Source of the DNA: JACDAE01 sp963717195
GTDB taxonomy: Bacteria > Chloroflexota > Ktedonobacteria > Ktedonobacterales > Ktedonobacteraceae
NCBI GenBank assembly: GCA_963717195.1
Contig: CAVQVR010000018.1
Span: 62,001-126,000 of the forward strand
Length of the DNA: 64,000 nucleotides
Direction of reading: 5' to 3'
This document shows positions 26,122-34,669 of this stretch, piece by piece. The notes beneath the pieces were generated by a model. The model saw nothing but the letters and a program-made list of their open reading frames with translations. It searched no databases and was not told the DNA's origin. Position 1 is the stretch's first letter. Every line of letters starts with the position of its first letter. A program made the position numbers and the translations under genes.

Positions 26122-27906
26122 ATGTCAACAACGATCAAACCAACGGAAGAAGGAACAGCATTTCTCACCACACCTGTAGGAGAGAGCGCTGAAAGAATAT
26201 TTACTCTGGAGCAGCGAGATGAGGAGCAGCGGTGGATTGAAGAGTCGGCGGCCACTTTCATCGAGCGCGAGGTAATGCCGCATCTGGATGCCATAGATCG
26301 CCAGGAGCCTGGCCTGTTGCCGAGCCTCGTTAAGAAGGCAGGTGAACAGGGTCTATTAATGATCGATATACCCGAAGCCTATGGTGGTGCTGAGTTGGGT
26401 TTGCTGACCAGTGCCCTGGTTGGCTCTGAGTTGAAGGAGGCATCGTTTAGTGTTGCATTTGGCGCACACACCACCATCGGCACATTGCCCATTGTTTATT
26501 ATGGAACTGAGGAGCAGAAGCAAAAATATTTACCAAGGTTAGCGAGTGGTGAATGGATTGCAGCTTATGCATTAACCGAGCCGGGTGTTGGGTCGGATGC
26601 CATGTCGCTGAGTACACGCGCGGAACTCGCTCCGGATGGCAAGCATTACATCCTTAATGGGACCAAGCAGTGGATCTCCAACGCGGGTTTTGCAGACATG
26701 ATGGTTGTTTTTGCTCGCATTGATGGAAACAGGCCCTCAGCGTTTATCGTCGAGACCACGTATCCAGGAGTTTCGACGGGAGCTGAAGAGAACAAGATGG
26801 GGATTAAGGGTTCATCTACGCGCCAGGTCTACTTCGAGGATGCACCTGTGCCCGTCGAGAACCTGCTGGGTGAAATTCACAAGGGTTATAAGATTGCCTT
26901 CAACATTCTAAATATTGGGCGCTTGAAGTTGGGGGCCGGGACGGTTGGTGGTTCACGTACCGCATTGAAACTGGCTGCGACGTACACTACGGAGCGCAAG
27001 TCCTTTAGTAAGTTCCTGCATGAGTTCGGCATGATCAAAAAGAAGCTGGCACGCGTCGCCGCCGAAATATACGCGGCTGAGAGCGAAGTGTTCCGTACCG
27101 CTGCAAATATTGCGCAGGCCCAGCGTAGCGCAGGTGAAGATACTGAGACTGTCTTCAAGTCAATCGAAGAATATGCTATTGAAGCCTCGCTTGCCAAGGT
27201 GCATGGTAGTGAAGTATTGGCGCTGGCAGTAGACGAAGGTGTGCAGATCTTCGGAGGTTATGGGTTCATGCATGAGTATCCGATTGAGAAGGCGTATCGC
27301 GATGCACGCATTCAGCGTATCTTTGAAGGAACCAACGAGATCAATCGGCTGGTTGCCTCGGGCACATTGTTCCGCCGTGTGCTGGCTGGTAAGATTGATT
27401 TGATGGCGCGTTTCCCCGCAATTCAGGAGCGTATCAAATCCGGTCAGGCACCAGAGGGAGCTGACGAAACCATTCCTGCCGAATTGCGAGGGGCCGTCAA
27501 TGCCCTTGAGCGAGCCAAGGATGTGACCATTTACAGCGCAATGAAGACCGCCATGAAATATATGCAGGCGCTTGAAAATGAGCAGGAGTTTATCGAGTAC
27601 CTGGCGAACCTTTTAATCGACCTGTATGCAGTCGATAGTGCCCTTGCCCGAGCTATTCAGTCGGTGCGGCGTGGGGATGAGAATAGTGCTACACATGTCA
27701 AACTGGCGCAACTGGCGACCTGGCTGGCCTTCTCGCGCATTAGGAGCAATCTGGATCAAATGATTATGACGAACACTGATGCGGAAAAAGTAGAGAAAGA
27801 GCTGGCACGTGTGCGTACCTACGTTGGCGATTATGTGTTCAACGGAGTGGCGGCGCAGCGGGAGATCGCGACGATAGTTGTTGAAAAGCAGGGATATCCC
27901 TTATAA
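26122..27906 (+). CDS. fadE: acyl-CoA dehydrogenase, FadE type
   Basis: A 594-residue flavoprotein that makes the 2,3-double bond in acyl-CoA, the first oxidation step of fatty-acid breakdown. Seen: AYALTEPGVGSDAMS at the flavin site, TKQWISNAGFADMMVV, STRQVYFEDAPVPVENLLGE, and the end of the catalytic core with EGVQIFGGYGFMHEYPIEKA and IFEGTNEINR. An extra C-terminal helical domain of about 190 residues is like Bacillus subtilis FadE, which has the same length. The expected catalytic Glu is that of IFEGTNE. The start is set at ATG 26122 after AAAGGAG. The frame also reads from 26092. Confidence 0.92.
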   Translation: MSTTIKPTEEGTAFLTTPVGESAERIFTLEQRDEEQRWIEESAATFIEREVMPHLDAIDRQEPGLLPSLVKKAGEQGLLMIDIPEAYGGAELGLLTSALVGSELKEASFSVAFGAHTTIGTLPIVYYGTEEQKQKYLPRLASGEWIAAYALTEPGVGSDAMSLSTRAELAPDGKHYILNGTKQWISNAGFADMMVVFARIDGNRPSAFIVETTYPGVSTGAEENKMGIKGSSTRQVYFEDAPVPVENLLGEIHKGYKIAFNILNIGRLKLGAGTVGGSRTALKLAATYTTERKSFSKFLHEFGMIKKKLARVAAEIYAAESEVFRTAANIAQAQRSAGEDTETVFKSIEEYAIEASLAKVHGSEVLALAVDEGVQIFGGYGFMHEYPIEKAYRDARIQRIFEGTNEINRLVASGTLFRRVLAGKIDLMARFPAIQERIKSGQAPEGADETIPAELRGAVNALERAKDVTIYSAMKTAMKYMQALENEQEFIEYLANLLIDLYAVDSALARAIQSVRRGDENSATHVKLAQLATWLAFSRIRSNLDQMIMTNTDAEKVEKELARVRTYVGDYVFNGVAAQREIATIVVEKQGYPL

Positions 27907-27921
27907 GGTTGGAGATAGACA

Positions 27922-28296
27922 ATGCAGGTGGGTGATACGAGTGCATGGGAACGCAGCTTTACTGAAGAAGACGTGCGCCTCTTTGCCCACCTCTCAGGGG
28001 ACCAGGGCGAACATCACGTCACGGCGGATAGCCAGGGACGCTTGATGGTGCATGGTTTGTTAACAGCCACCCTTCCTACAAAACTGGGCGGCGATCTGAA
28101 CTATATTGCGGGTAGTATGAACTTTGAGTTTCTGCGTCCGGTCTATGTAGGCGATACGGTTCGCTGTGAGACCGTAATTACGCGGATTGAGCAGGTAGCG
28201 AAGCGTCTACAGATGGAGATCAACTTTAGCTGCTACAATCAACAAGGCAAAGAGGTGCTGCGAGGATCGACATCTGGTATTGTGCGGTTGGAATAA
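27922..28296 (+). CDS. MaoC-like hotdog dehydratase
   Basis: A 124-residue single hotdog protein. Family members such as PhaJ hydrate trans-2-enoyl-CoA to (R)-3-hydroxyacyl-CoA with an Asp-x4-His pair. Here the motif region reads FAHLSGDQGEHHVTADSQG, keeping D-x4-H but with GEH in place of the common NPL/NPI. MVHGLLTATLP follows, as the usual HG(M/L) of the helix, then SMNFEFLRPVYVGDTV. It begins 15 bases after fadE and is likely co-transcribed with it. It may hydrate enoyl-CoA of the wrong stereochemistry or act as a thioesterase-like accessory. Start ATG follows GGAG by 7 bases. Confidence 0.8.
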   Translation: MQVGDTSAWERSFTEEDVRLFAHLSGDQGEHHVTADSQGRLMVHGLLTATLPTKLGGDLNYIAGSMNFEFLRPVYVGDTVRCETVITRIEQVAKRLQMEINFSCYNQQGKEVLRGSTSGIVRLE

Positions 28297-28384
28297 GGGT
28301 AGGGGCGTCACCTTGCGTGCGCCCGCGTTCCGATGAACAATGCTCCCAGGCAACGCGGGCGCACGCAAGGTGACGCCCCTACCC
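28297..28384. repeat. 33-bp perfect inverted repeat, GTAGGGGC family
   Basis: Arms 28297-28329 and 28352-28384 are perfect reverse complements around 22 bases. The left arm begins on the very next base after the maoC-like stop codon. Core GTAGGGGCGTC, variable word ACCTTGCGTGCGCCCGC. It stands between two genes of the same direction (maoC-like and fadA), so it could cap or attenuate the message rather than end it. Confidence 0.85.
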
Positions 28385-28440
28385 TGGAGAGAACCAAATT
28401 TTATTGTTAATATGATACCTATTTGAGGAGAAATAGAGAT

Positions 28441-29637
28441 ATGTCAGAAGCCGTCATTGTCAGTGCGGTACGCACTCCCATCGGGCGAGCGAACAAGGGA
28501 GTTCTCAGGGAAGTACGAGCTGATGACCTTGCCGCTGTTGCCATTAAAGCTGCTGTCGACCGTGTACCACAATTAGATCGTTCGTTGATTGAAGATCTTA
28601 TTCTCGGCTGTGCCTTCCCAGAGGGGGAGCAGGGCATGAACCTGGCGCGTATCGTTGGTGCTCTGGCGGGATTGCCAGAGACAGCGGGCGGCGTCACCGT
28701 GAACCGTTTCTGCGCATCCAGTTTGCAGGCGGTCAATATGGCTGCCCAGAGCATTATGCTTGATCTGGGAGACGTGATTGTAGCTGGTGGTGTCGAGGCT
28801 ATGTCGCGTGTACCTATGGGCGGCTTTAATCCAAGCTTTAATCCGCGTTTGATCAAGGCTCGTGAGGGAGAAGTGAGCAGTTTATCCTATCCTCCCTGTG
28901 AGCTTGAGTATGGCTATTCGAGCTATATTCCGATGGGCATGACTGCCGAGAATCTGGCACGGGAATATAAGATCAGTCGCGAGGCACAGGATGCCTTCGC
29001 GTTGCGCAGCCACCAGCGAGCTCTTGCTGCTATTGATAGCGGTGTTTTTAAGCGAGAAATTGTTCCCGTACCTTTGCCAGATGGGCGTTTGATGGAAGTC
29101 GATGAGGGGCCACGTCGTGACACGTCACTGGAGAGGCTTGCCAGCCTTGAGCCAGCTTTTATCAAAGGTGGTTCGGTAACGGCAGGAAACTCCAGTCCGC
29201 TCAACGATGGAGCCTCAGCCGTCGTCTTGATGTCCGCGCAAAAAGCTCGTGACATGGGGATCACGCCACTGGCAAAGGTACGTACTCTGGCCGTAGCCGG
29301 TGTCTCGCCCGATGTAATGGGGATCGGGCCTGTACCGGCTATGCGCAAACTTTTACAGCGCTCAGGATTGCAACTGAGCGATATCGACATCATTGAGCTT
29401 AACGAAGCCTTTGCGGCCCAGACGCTTTCCGTTGTACAGGCCATGGGGATCGACGAAGAGAAGCTCAATCCTCATGGTGGTGCCATCGCGCTGGGTCATC
29501 CGCTGGGAAGTAGTGGAGCACGACTCATCGCCACACTAATCAACGATCTGCAGACAGCCGACAAGACGCTGGGTATTGCCACACTCTGCGTGGGTGGAGG
29601 CCAGGGAGTCGCAACACTTATCGAGAGGATGTCATAG
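28441..29637 (+). CDS. fadA: acetyl-CoA acyltransferase (3-ketoacyl-CoA thiolase)
   Basis: A 398-residue thiolase that splits 3-ketoacyl-CoA with CoA to release acetyl-CoA. Seen: the active-site Cys in VNRFCASSLQAVNMAAQ (about residue 90), GGVEAMSRVPMGG, NELNEAF-like IIELNEAFAAQ with the catalytic His region NPHGGAIALGHPLGSSGARL, and the second Cys in GIATLCVGGGQGVA. Start ATG 28441 follows GAGGAG. The frame upstream to 28423 lacks support. It ends two bases before the fadN start codon, so the two are translationally linked, as expected for subunits of one beta-oxidation complex. Confidence 0.94.
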   Translation: MSEAVIVSAVRTPIGRANKGVLREVRADDLAAVAIKAAVDRVPQLDRSLIEDLILGCAFPEGEQGMNLARIVGALAGLPETAGGVTVNRFCASSLQAVNMAAQSIMLDLGDVIVAGGVEAMSRVPMGGFNPSFNPRLIKAREGEVSSLSYPPCELEYGYSSYIPMGMTAENLAREYKISREAQDAFALRSHQRALAAIDSGVFKREIVPVPLPDGRLMEVDEGPRRDTSLERLASLEPAFIKGGSVTAGNSSPLNDGASAVVLMSAQKARDMGITPLAKVRTLAVAGVSPDVMGIGPVPAMRKLLQRSGLQLSDIDIIELNEAFAAQTLSVVQAMGIDEEKLNPHGGAIALGHPLGSSGARLIATLINDLQTADKTLGIATLCVGGGQGVATLIERMS

Positions 29638-29639
29638 CC

Positions 29640-32033
29640 ATGTCGTACCAGATTCGCAAAGTAGCGGTGCTTGGTGCTGGCGTCATGGGAGCTGCCATCG
29701 CGGCCCATCTCGCCAACGTCGGCATACCCAGCCTGCTACTCGATATCGTACCTCCTGACGAGAAGAAAGACCGCGACGTTGTGGCACGCACGGGCCTGGA
29801 TAAAACGCTCAAATCCCGACCAGCCGCTTTTTATAGCAAACGTGCTGCAAAACTCATTACAATAGGTAACGTCGAGGATGATCTGGAAGAACTTGCCGAT
29901 GTCGATTGGATCGTGGAGGCCGTCGTTGAGCGCATTGATATCAAGCGTGCGCTCTACAGCAAGATTGAAACAGTTCTCACGCCGGGCACGATTATCAGCT
30001 CTAACACCTCTGGTCTGCCTGCGCATATGCTACTGGAAGGACGCAGCGCGGATTTCCGCCATAACTTCCTGATCACGCACTTCTTCAATCCCGTGCGTTA
30101 TATGCGCCTGCTCGAAATTGTGCCCACGGTCGATACTGATCCTGCGCTGGCCCAATACATGCAACGTTTCGCAACCGAAGTATTGGGCAAGGGCGTTGTC
30201 TTTTGTAAAGATACACCGAACTTTATTGCCAACCGTATCGGTACTCATGGCTTTATGTCCACCATTCAGCGCGGGCTTGCCGAGGGGTACACTGTAGGCG
30301 AGGTTGACACGATCCTGGGACCAATCATGGGGCGTCCCAAATCGGCTATTTTCCGCACGGCTGATCTTTCGGGACTGGATACGTCGCTGCATGTGGCTGA
30401 CAATCTGTATGAAAATGTGCCGAATGATCCGTACCGCGAAGCCTTCCGAGCGCCTGAGGTGCTGCGCGAGTTGGTCAAACGCAAGTGGCTTGGCGAAAAG
30501 AGCGGACAGGGATTCTACAAACGCGTCAAGGGTCCAGATGGTAGATCAAGCATCCTGGAACTGGATCTGAAAACATTCGAGTATGTGCCACAAAACAAGG
30601 TGCGTTATGCCTCAATAGGAGCCGCCCGCAATTTCAGCGATCCGAAGCAGCAGATGCTAGCAGTGCTGTCAGGGGATGATCGTGCCAGCGTGTTCGCACG
30701 TGAAACCACGGCAGACTCGTTAATTTACGCCGCTGAACTTGCCGAAGAGATTGCTGATAGTATCGTCGCAATTGACGAAGCGATGCGCTGGGGCTTCAAC
30801 TTTACTTTTGGCAGCTTTGAAGTGTGGGATCTGCTGCTGGAGAATCCCGACGTGCTGGAGAAGGTTTTCCAGGGGCGTGAGCTACCGGCCCTGGTACGCC
30901 GCGTCACCAGCAAGGGGCTCGGCACATTCTACACTGGCAGTATTGGACAGCGTAAGTACTTCGACTTTGTCACGGGGGAATACAAACCTGTATCAGTGCC
31001 TGAGGGTAGCATTTCCTTGCAGGCACTCAAGACACAGAATACCAACATCGTGCGCGATAATGGTTCAGCAGCATTAATAGACCTGGGCGATGGTGTTGCC
31101 TGCCTCGAATTCCATACAAAGATGAATACCATCGATGAAGGCATCATCGAAATGTTGCACTATGCTGTAGAAGAAGGTCCGAAGCAGTTTCGTGCCCTGG
31201 TAGTTGGAAACGAAGCCGATGACTTCTCCGCTGGTGCCAATGTCTTGCTGGTACTGATGGGGGCCAGGAGTGGTGAGTGGAAGCAGATAGAGGGTGCCAC
31301 CAATGGTTTACAGCAAGCGCACCAGTTGCTCAAATATAGTCCGATCCCGGTTGTAGCGGCCCCAACGGGTCGAGCGTTGGGTGGTGGCTGTGAGATCATC
31401 ATGCACTGCAACCATACGCGTGCCCTTGCTGAGTCCTACATAGGTCTTGTTGAGGTTGGAGTTGGGCTGATACCGGCTGGTGGTGGCTGTAAAGAACTAC
31501 TGCTGCGTCAGGGAGCAGACCTGGAAACACAGAAAGCTGGCAAGACGGGCGGATCATTTACGCCTGTACGTAAGGCATTTGAGACCATCGCCGTTGCCAC
31601 TGTTTCCACCAGCGCTGTAGAGGCCCAGGAACTGCGTTTCCTGCGCAAGACCGATGCCATTACAATCAACCGAGACCTGTTATTGCGCGATGCTAAAGCT
31701 GATGCGCTCAAACTGGCGGACGCTCAAGCGGCGGGTCAGTGGAAGCCTGCTCAGCCGCAGATGCTGCTCTTGCCGGGAGCGGGTGCTCGCCTGGTGTTGG
31801 AGCAGCAGGTAGATGGCCTGCTCTTTACAGGGAAGATCAGTGAGCATGATGCCGTGATTGCGCGATTGCTGGCCCGTGTTCTTTCGGGTGGAGATTGTTC
31901 GCCGGTTGATCCTGTTACCGAACAGTATGTGCTCGATCTGGAGCGCGAGGCATTCCTCAAGTTGTGTGGCATGGAGAAGACGCAGGCGCGTATAGAGGCC
32001 GTTTTGATGACGGGGAAGCCATTGCGTAATTAG
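29640..32033 (+). CDS. fadN: 3-hydroxyacyl-CoA dehydrogenase / enoyl-CoA hydratase, FadN type
   Basis: A 797-residue two-enzyme protein. The N-terminal NAD-binding dehydrogenase (VAVLGAGVMGAAIAAHLANVG, about 7-27, then FFNPVRYMRLLEIVP and KDTPNFIANRIG) comes first. The crotonase domain follows in the C-terminal half (FSAGANVLLVLMGARSGEW, about 530; GRALGGGCEIIMHCNHTRA, about 580). This order is that of Bacillus FadN, the reverse of E. coli FadB. It carries out hydration and the second oxidation of beta-oxidation, with FadA just upstream. In the GANVLLVL motif the usual acidic residue after GA is replaced by Asn, as in other FadN-type proteins as far as I recall. End of the plus-strand fad run. 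Confidence 0.92.
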   Translation: MSYQIRKVAVLGAGVMGAAIAAHLANVGIPSLLLDIVPPDEKKDRDVVARTGLDKTLKSRPAAFYSKRAAKLITIGNVEDDLEELADVDWIVEAVVERIDIKRALYSKIETVLTPGTIISSNTSGLPAHMLLEGRSADFRHNFLITHFFNPVRYMRLLEIVPTVDTDPALAQYMQRFATEVLGKGVVFCKDTPNFIANRIGTHGFMSTIQRGLAEGYTVGEVDTILGPIMGRPKSAIFRTADLSGLDTSLHVADNLYENVPNDPYREAFRAPEVLRELVKRKWLGEKSGQGFYKRVKGPDGRSSILELDLKTFEYVPQNKVRYASIGAARNFSDPKQQMLAVLSGDDRASVFARETTADSLIYAAELAEEIADSIVAIDEAMRWGFNFTFGSFEVWDLLLENPDVLEKVFQGRELPALVRRVTSKGLGTFYTGSIGQRKYFDFVTGEYKPVSVPEGSISLQALKTQNTNIVRDNGSAALIDLGDGVACLEFHTKMNTIDEGIIEMLHYAVEEGPKQFRALVVGNEADDFSAGANVLLVLMGARSGEWKQIEGATNGLQQAHQLLKYSPIPVVAAPTGRALGGGCEIIMHCNHTRALAESYIGLVEVGVGLIPAGGGCKELLLRQGADLETQKAGKTGGSFTPVRKAFETIAVATVSTSAVEAQELRFLRKTDAITINRDLLLRDAKADALKLADAQAAGQWKPAQPQMLLLPGAGARLVLEQQVDGLLFTGKISEHDAVIARLLARVLSGGDCSPVDPVTEQYVLDLEREAFLKLCGMEKTQARIEAVLMTGKPLRN

Positions 32034-32085
32034 TACGTTTATGTTCAGTGTGGTGCTTCTGTCAACGTTCATACGACGCCCACCA

Positions 32086-32195
32086 CGGGCTTATAAATCT
32101 TATAAATCGCGCCCCTACACCAGTGGCTCGTTTTGTGCAAGGAAGCGCTCTCCTGCCTTTTTGCCACTGGTGTAGGGGCGCGATTTATAAGCCCG
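32086..32195. repeat. inverted repeat, GTAGGGGC family, with a duplicated segment in one arm
   Basis: The right arm 32163-32195 (GTAGGGGCGCGATTTATAAGCCCG form) pairs with 32086-32127. The left arm holds an extra 9-base repeat of TTATAAATC, so it is longer. The inner ends add CCAGTGGC/GCCACTGG, extending the core. It lies just after the fadN stop. Confidence 0.8.
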
Positions 32196-32241
32196 ATTTC
32201 CCCATTCCCTGCGTTTCCTCTCTTATCACACGCCAGGGCAA

Positions 32242-32290
32242 AATGACGATCAACAGAGCACCACAGTTATGTTATCTGTTGATCGTCATT
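32242..32290. repeat. 15-bp perfect inverted repeat
   Basis: Arms 32242-32256 and 32276-32290 (AATGACGATCAACAG type) pair perfectly around 19 bases. It lies between the GTAGGGGC repeat and the bidirectional terminator. It could be an added hairpin in the fadN 3' end or a protein-binding site. There is no T-tract. Confidence 0.55.
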
Positions 32291-32309
32291 GACAAAGTAA
32301 TTACATTGT

Positions 32310-32369
32310 AAAAAATAACACTGGTCCAGCAATGTTACTCCTCACATTGCTGGACCAGTGTTATTTTTT
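32310..32369. terminator. bidirectional terminator between fadN and the ABC ATPase gene
   Basis: A 26-bp perfect stem (32310-32335 with 32344-32369), loop of 8. It has A6 on the left and T6 on the right, so a good T-tract exists on both strands. It stands 4 bases from the stop codon of the minus-strand gene at 32373 and serves both convergent genes. The whole 32034-32372 gap is filled by the three inverted repeats listed. Confidence 0.9.
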
Positions 32370-32372
32370 TAG

Positions 32373-33482
32373 TTAGAAGATAGACTTGCCAGTATCCGAA
32401 TCGAAGAGGTGGATCTGATCGCTATCGACGTAAAGGCGGACTTTGTCGCCGGCTGCAACCTGTGAGCGAGGATTAAGGGTTGCTACTGCGTTATGACCAC
32501 CAGTATTAAAGTAGACCTGAAGTTCGTTGCCCAGGTTCTCAACCACATCGACAACCGCATCGATGGTGGAAGGGGTGGAACCATTGCGATTGATGAGAGC
32601 GGCGTCTTCCAGGTGAACTGGGCGTACGCCGAAGGTAAGATTCTTGTTGCTTGCGGCACGAGCGCGTTCCACGAAAAGTGGAGGAACAGCGACCTGACCG
32701 ATGCCTTCGAGTACTACTTTAGTGAGATCGCCATCGCTCGCAATACGCGCACCGGGGAAGAAGTTCATCGCAGGTGAACCAATGAAACCGGCCACGAAGA
32801 TATTGGAGGGATGATCATACAATTCTTGCGGTGCACCGAGTTGCTGGATGATACCGCCATTGAGGACAGCGATACGATCACCCATGGTCATCGCCTCGAC
32901 CTGGTCGTGTGTGACATACACAACCGTTGTCTGAATGCGCTGGTGCAGCTTGATGATTTCGGCGCGCGTGGCGACACGCAGTTTGGCATCCAGGTTTGAG
33001 AGTGGCTCGTCCATCAGGAAGACCTGGGCTTCACGCACGATGGCACGCCCAAGTGCGACGCGCTGACGCTGACCACCAGACAACTCTTTCGGTTTACGTT
33101 TGAGAAATGGCTCTAAGCCGAGAATACCAGCGGCTTCTTCCACGCGTTTTTTGATATCATTCTTTTGGAAGTGGCGCAGCTTCAAACCAAAGGCCATATT
33201 ATCAAAAACAGTCATGTGGGGATAAAGAGCGTAGTTCTGGAACACCATCGCGATATCACGGTCTTTAGGGTCGACGCCGTTTACAAGGCGGTCGCCGATA
33301 TAGATTTCACCCTCGCTGGGCTCTTCAAGCCCGGCAACCATACGTAAGCAGGTGCTCTTACCACAACCAGAGGGGCCAACCAGGACCAGAAATTCTTTGT
33401 CCTTGATATCAATACTGACATCATGAACGACTTCGACTTTGCCGAAGCGTTTGTAGATATGCTCAAATTGGACACGTGCCAT
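32373..33482 (-). CDS. ugpC: sugar ABC transporter ATPase, UgpC/MsmX type
   Basis: A 369-residue ATPase of carbohydrate (CUT1) importers. Seen: Walker A VGPSGCGKSTCLRM (about 36), Q-loop VFQNYALYPHMTV, signature LSGGQRQRVALGRAI, Walker B VFLMDEPLSNLDAKLR, H-loop VYVTHDQVEAMTMGDRI, and a C-terminal OB/TOBE regulatory part from about 240 (FIGSPAMNFFPG, FGVRPVHLED). No permease or binding protein is adjacent, so it is probably a shared ATPase that serves several sugar transporters, as MsmX does in Bacillus. The substrate cannot be told from this subunit. Start ATG 33482 follows AAAGGAG. Confidence 0.92.
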   Translation of the reverse strand: MARVQFEHIYKRFGKVEVVHDVSIDIKDKEFLVLVGPSGCGKSTCLRMVAGLEEPSEGEIYIGDRLVNGVDPKDRDIAMVFQNYALYPHMTVFDNMAFGLKLRHFQKNDIKKRVEEAAGILGLEPFLKRKPKELSGGQRQRVALGRAIVREAQVFLMDEPLSNLDAKLRVATRAEIIKLHQRIQTTVVYVTHDQVEAMTMGDRIAVLNGGIIQQLGAPQELYDHPSNIFVAGFIGSPAMNFFPGARIASDGDLTKVVLEGIGQVAVPPLFVERARAASNKNLTFGVRPVHLEDAALINRNGSTPSTIDAVVDVVENLGNELQVYFNTGGHNAVATLNPRSQVAAGDKVRLYVDSDQIHLFDSDTGKSIF

Positions 33483-34149
33483 GAAGGACTACTCCTTTTC
33501 GCTTCTGTAACGGGCTCGTTCCCGTTACCCTTCAACAATAAATGAAGCAAATTGCTTGGTGCTAACGTTGCAACCGACATACAAGTCAGAAGGGAGAACA
33601 ACGTAGCCTCTTCACGTCAGGTTAAAGCTTACATAAAGATTGGGTAAGCAATGAATTGACGCTAAAAGAGAGTATACCATATCGAAGAAGAAAAATGAAC
33701 CATGCCCCTTCCATTTTTCAATTTCCATAACAAATTTCTAAAAAAGTATTTTATCTGTGGGGATAAACGCAGTCTCTATAATTAGAGGCATATAAAGGCT
33801 GCTCTTGTGTGTAATCTAGAAGAACGAATGAGAGATGGATATAAAGTGAGAGTTAAGCGAGGCGATGCTACAAAAGTGACGCAGATGGCGGTACGAAATC
33901 AATCCAAATGTGTTATCGATGTTTATACATTGAGATAACATGTAAGAAATTTAGTGAAAAGTACTAATTTTGAAAAATAGGAGGGATAACCACTAGACAA
34001 AGGCATACATTTTCGTGCATACTAGGAATGTGTATTGTACATCGTGTTCTACAAACGATACACATTGTATTTACATCTTACTAGCTTTATGTATTAGCGC
34101 AAAAAAAATATACGGCTACAGGCTCTGTAATCAGGAAGGAAAAGAAATC
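33483..34149. other. 667-base divergent intergenic region
   Basis: Between the ABC ATPase (leftward) and the 76-residue gene (rightward), so it holds both promoters. It is AT-rich. A small inverted pair AATGTGTAT / ATACACATT (34027-34035, 34058-34066) lies about 90 bases before the small gene and could be an operator or part of a leader hairpin. No frame worth calling. Confidence 0.45.
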
Positions 34150-34380
34150 ATGCTCGGAGCAAATGAACAACGCAGTGAAGTTGCCCGTTTGTTGTCACAG
34201 ATCAGCGAGGAGTACGAAGCCGCTCAGCGAGGCCTTTCGGGGCTTTCTTATGGCACCTCGCAGCACGATTTTATTACTGCACGCATGGAAAATATGGGGC
34301 AACTTCACAATCAGTTACACACGCTCGTCGGTGATGTTGCTATTGCGATGATCGCGGACCAACTGAACAGCAGTCGCTAA
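34150..34380 (+). CDS. small helical protein, 76 aa, unknown function
   Basis: A 76-residue, soluble, almost all-helical protein (RSEVARLLSQISEEYEAAQR, a Gly-rich turn GLSGLSYGTSQHDF, then ITARMENMGQLHNQLHTLVG). I associate this pattern with small proteins common in Ktedonobacteria, but the function is not known to me. The start is ATG 34150, preceded by AGGAAGG. The frame extends upstream to 34015 without support. It has its own promoter region and its own terminator, so it is a single-gene unit. Its compact length and own control suggest a well-expressed protein. Confidence 0.7.
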   Translation: MLGANEQRSEVARLLSQISEEYEAAQRGLSGLSYGTSQHDFITARMENMGQLHNQLHTLVGDVAIAMIADQLNSSR

Positions 34381-34495
34381 TATCTGACAACAAAGTTTAT
34401 CATTTGTTCGAGCGTCAGGGCATGCCTATAAATAAAGGGGAGGACAAAGTAGAGGTAGTGTTAGAGATGCAATTATTATGTTATATCCTTTGTGT

Positions 34496-34536
34496 AACAG
34501 GGAGTTCAAATAAAAACTCCCTGTTATTATTTTTCC
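34496..34536 (+). terminator. rho-independent terminator after the 76-aa gene
   Basis: An 11-bp perfect stem AACAGGGAGTT / AACTCCCTGTT (34496-34506, 34515-34525), 8-base loop, then ATTATTTTT. It lies 116 bases past the stop at 34380. Confidence 0.85.
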
Positions 34537-34544
34537 CTCAAAAA

Positions 34545-34619
34545 GAGGGAGGCTCACACTCGGGTTCATTCGCATGGGCGCTGTAAAAAGCGGGCGAACG
34601 AGAGTGCGAGCCTCCCTCA
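34545..34619. repeat. imperfect long hairpin between convergent genes
   Basis: The ends GAGGGAGGCTC (34545-34555) and GAGCCTCCCTC (34609-34619) pair perfectly. The inner part (CACTCGGGTTCATTCGC against GCGAACGAGAGTG) pairs with small bulges. It lies between the terminator of the 76-residue gene and the 3' end of the methyltransferase gene, and could terminate the latter. Confidence 0.6.
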
Positions 34620-34669
34620 TGTTCCAGCACTGACGGTCGCGAAAGCGCTAAATCAGTGTGGAGAGAGGA

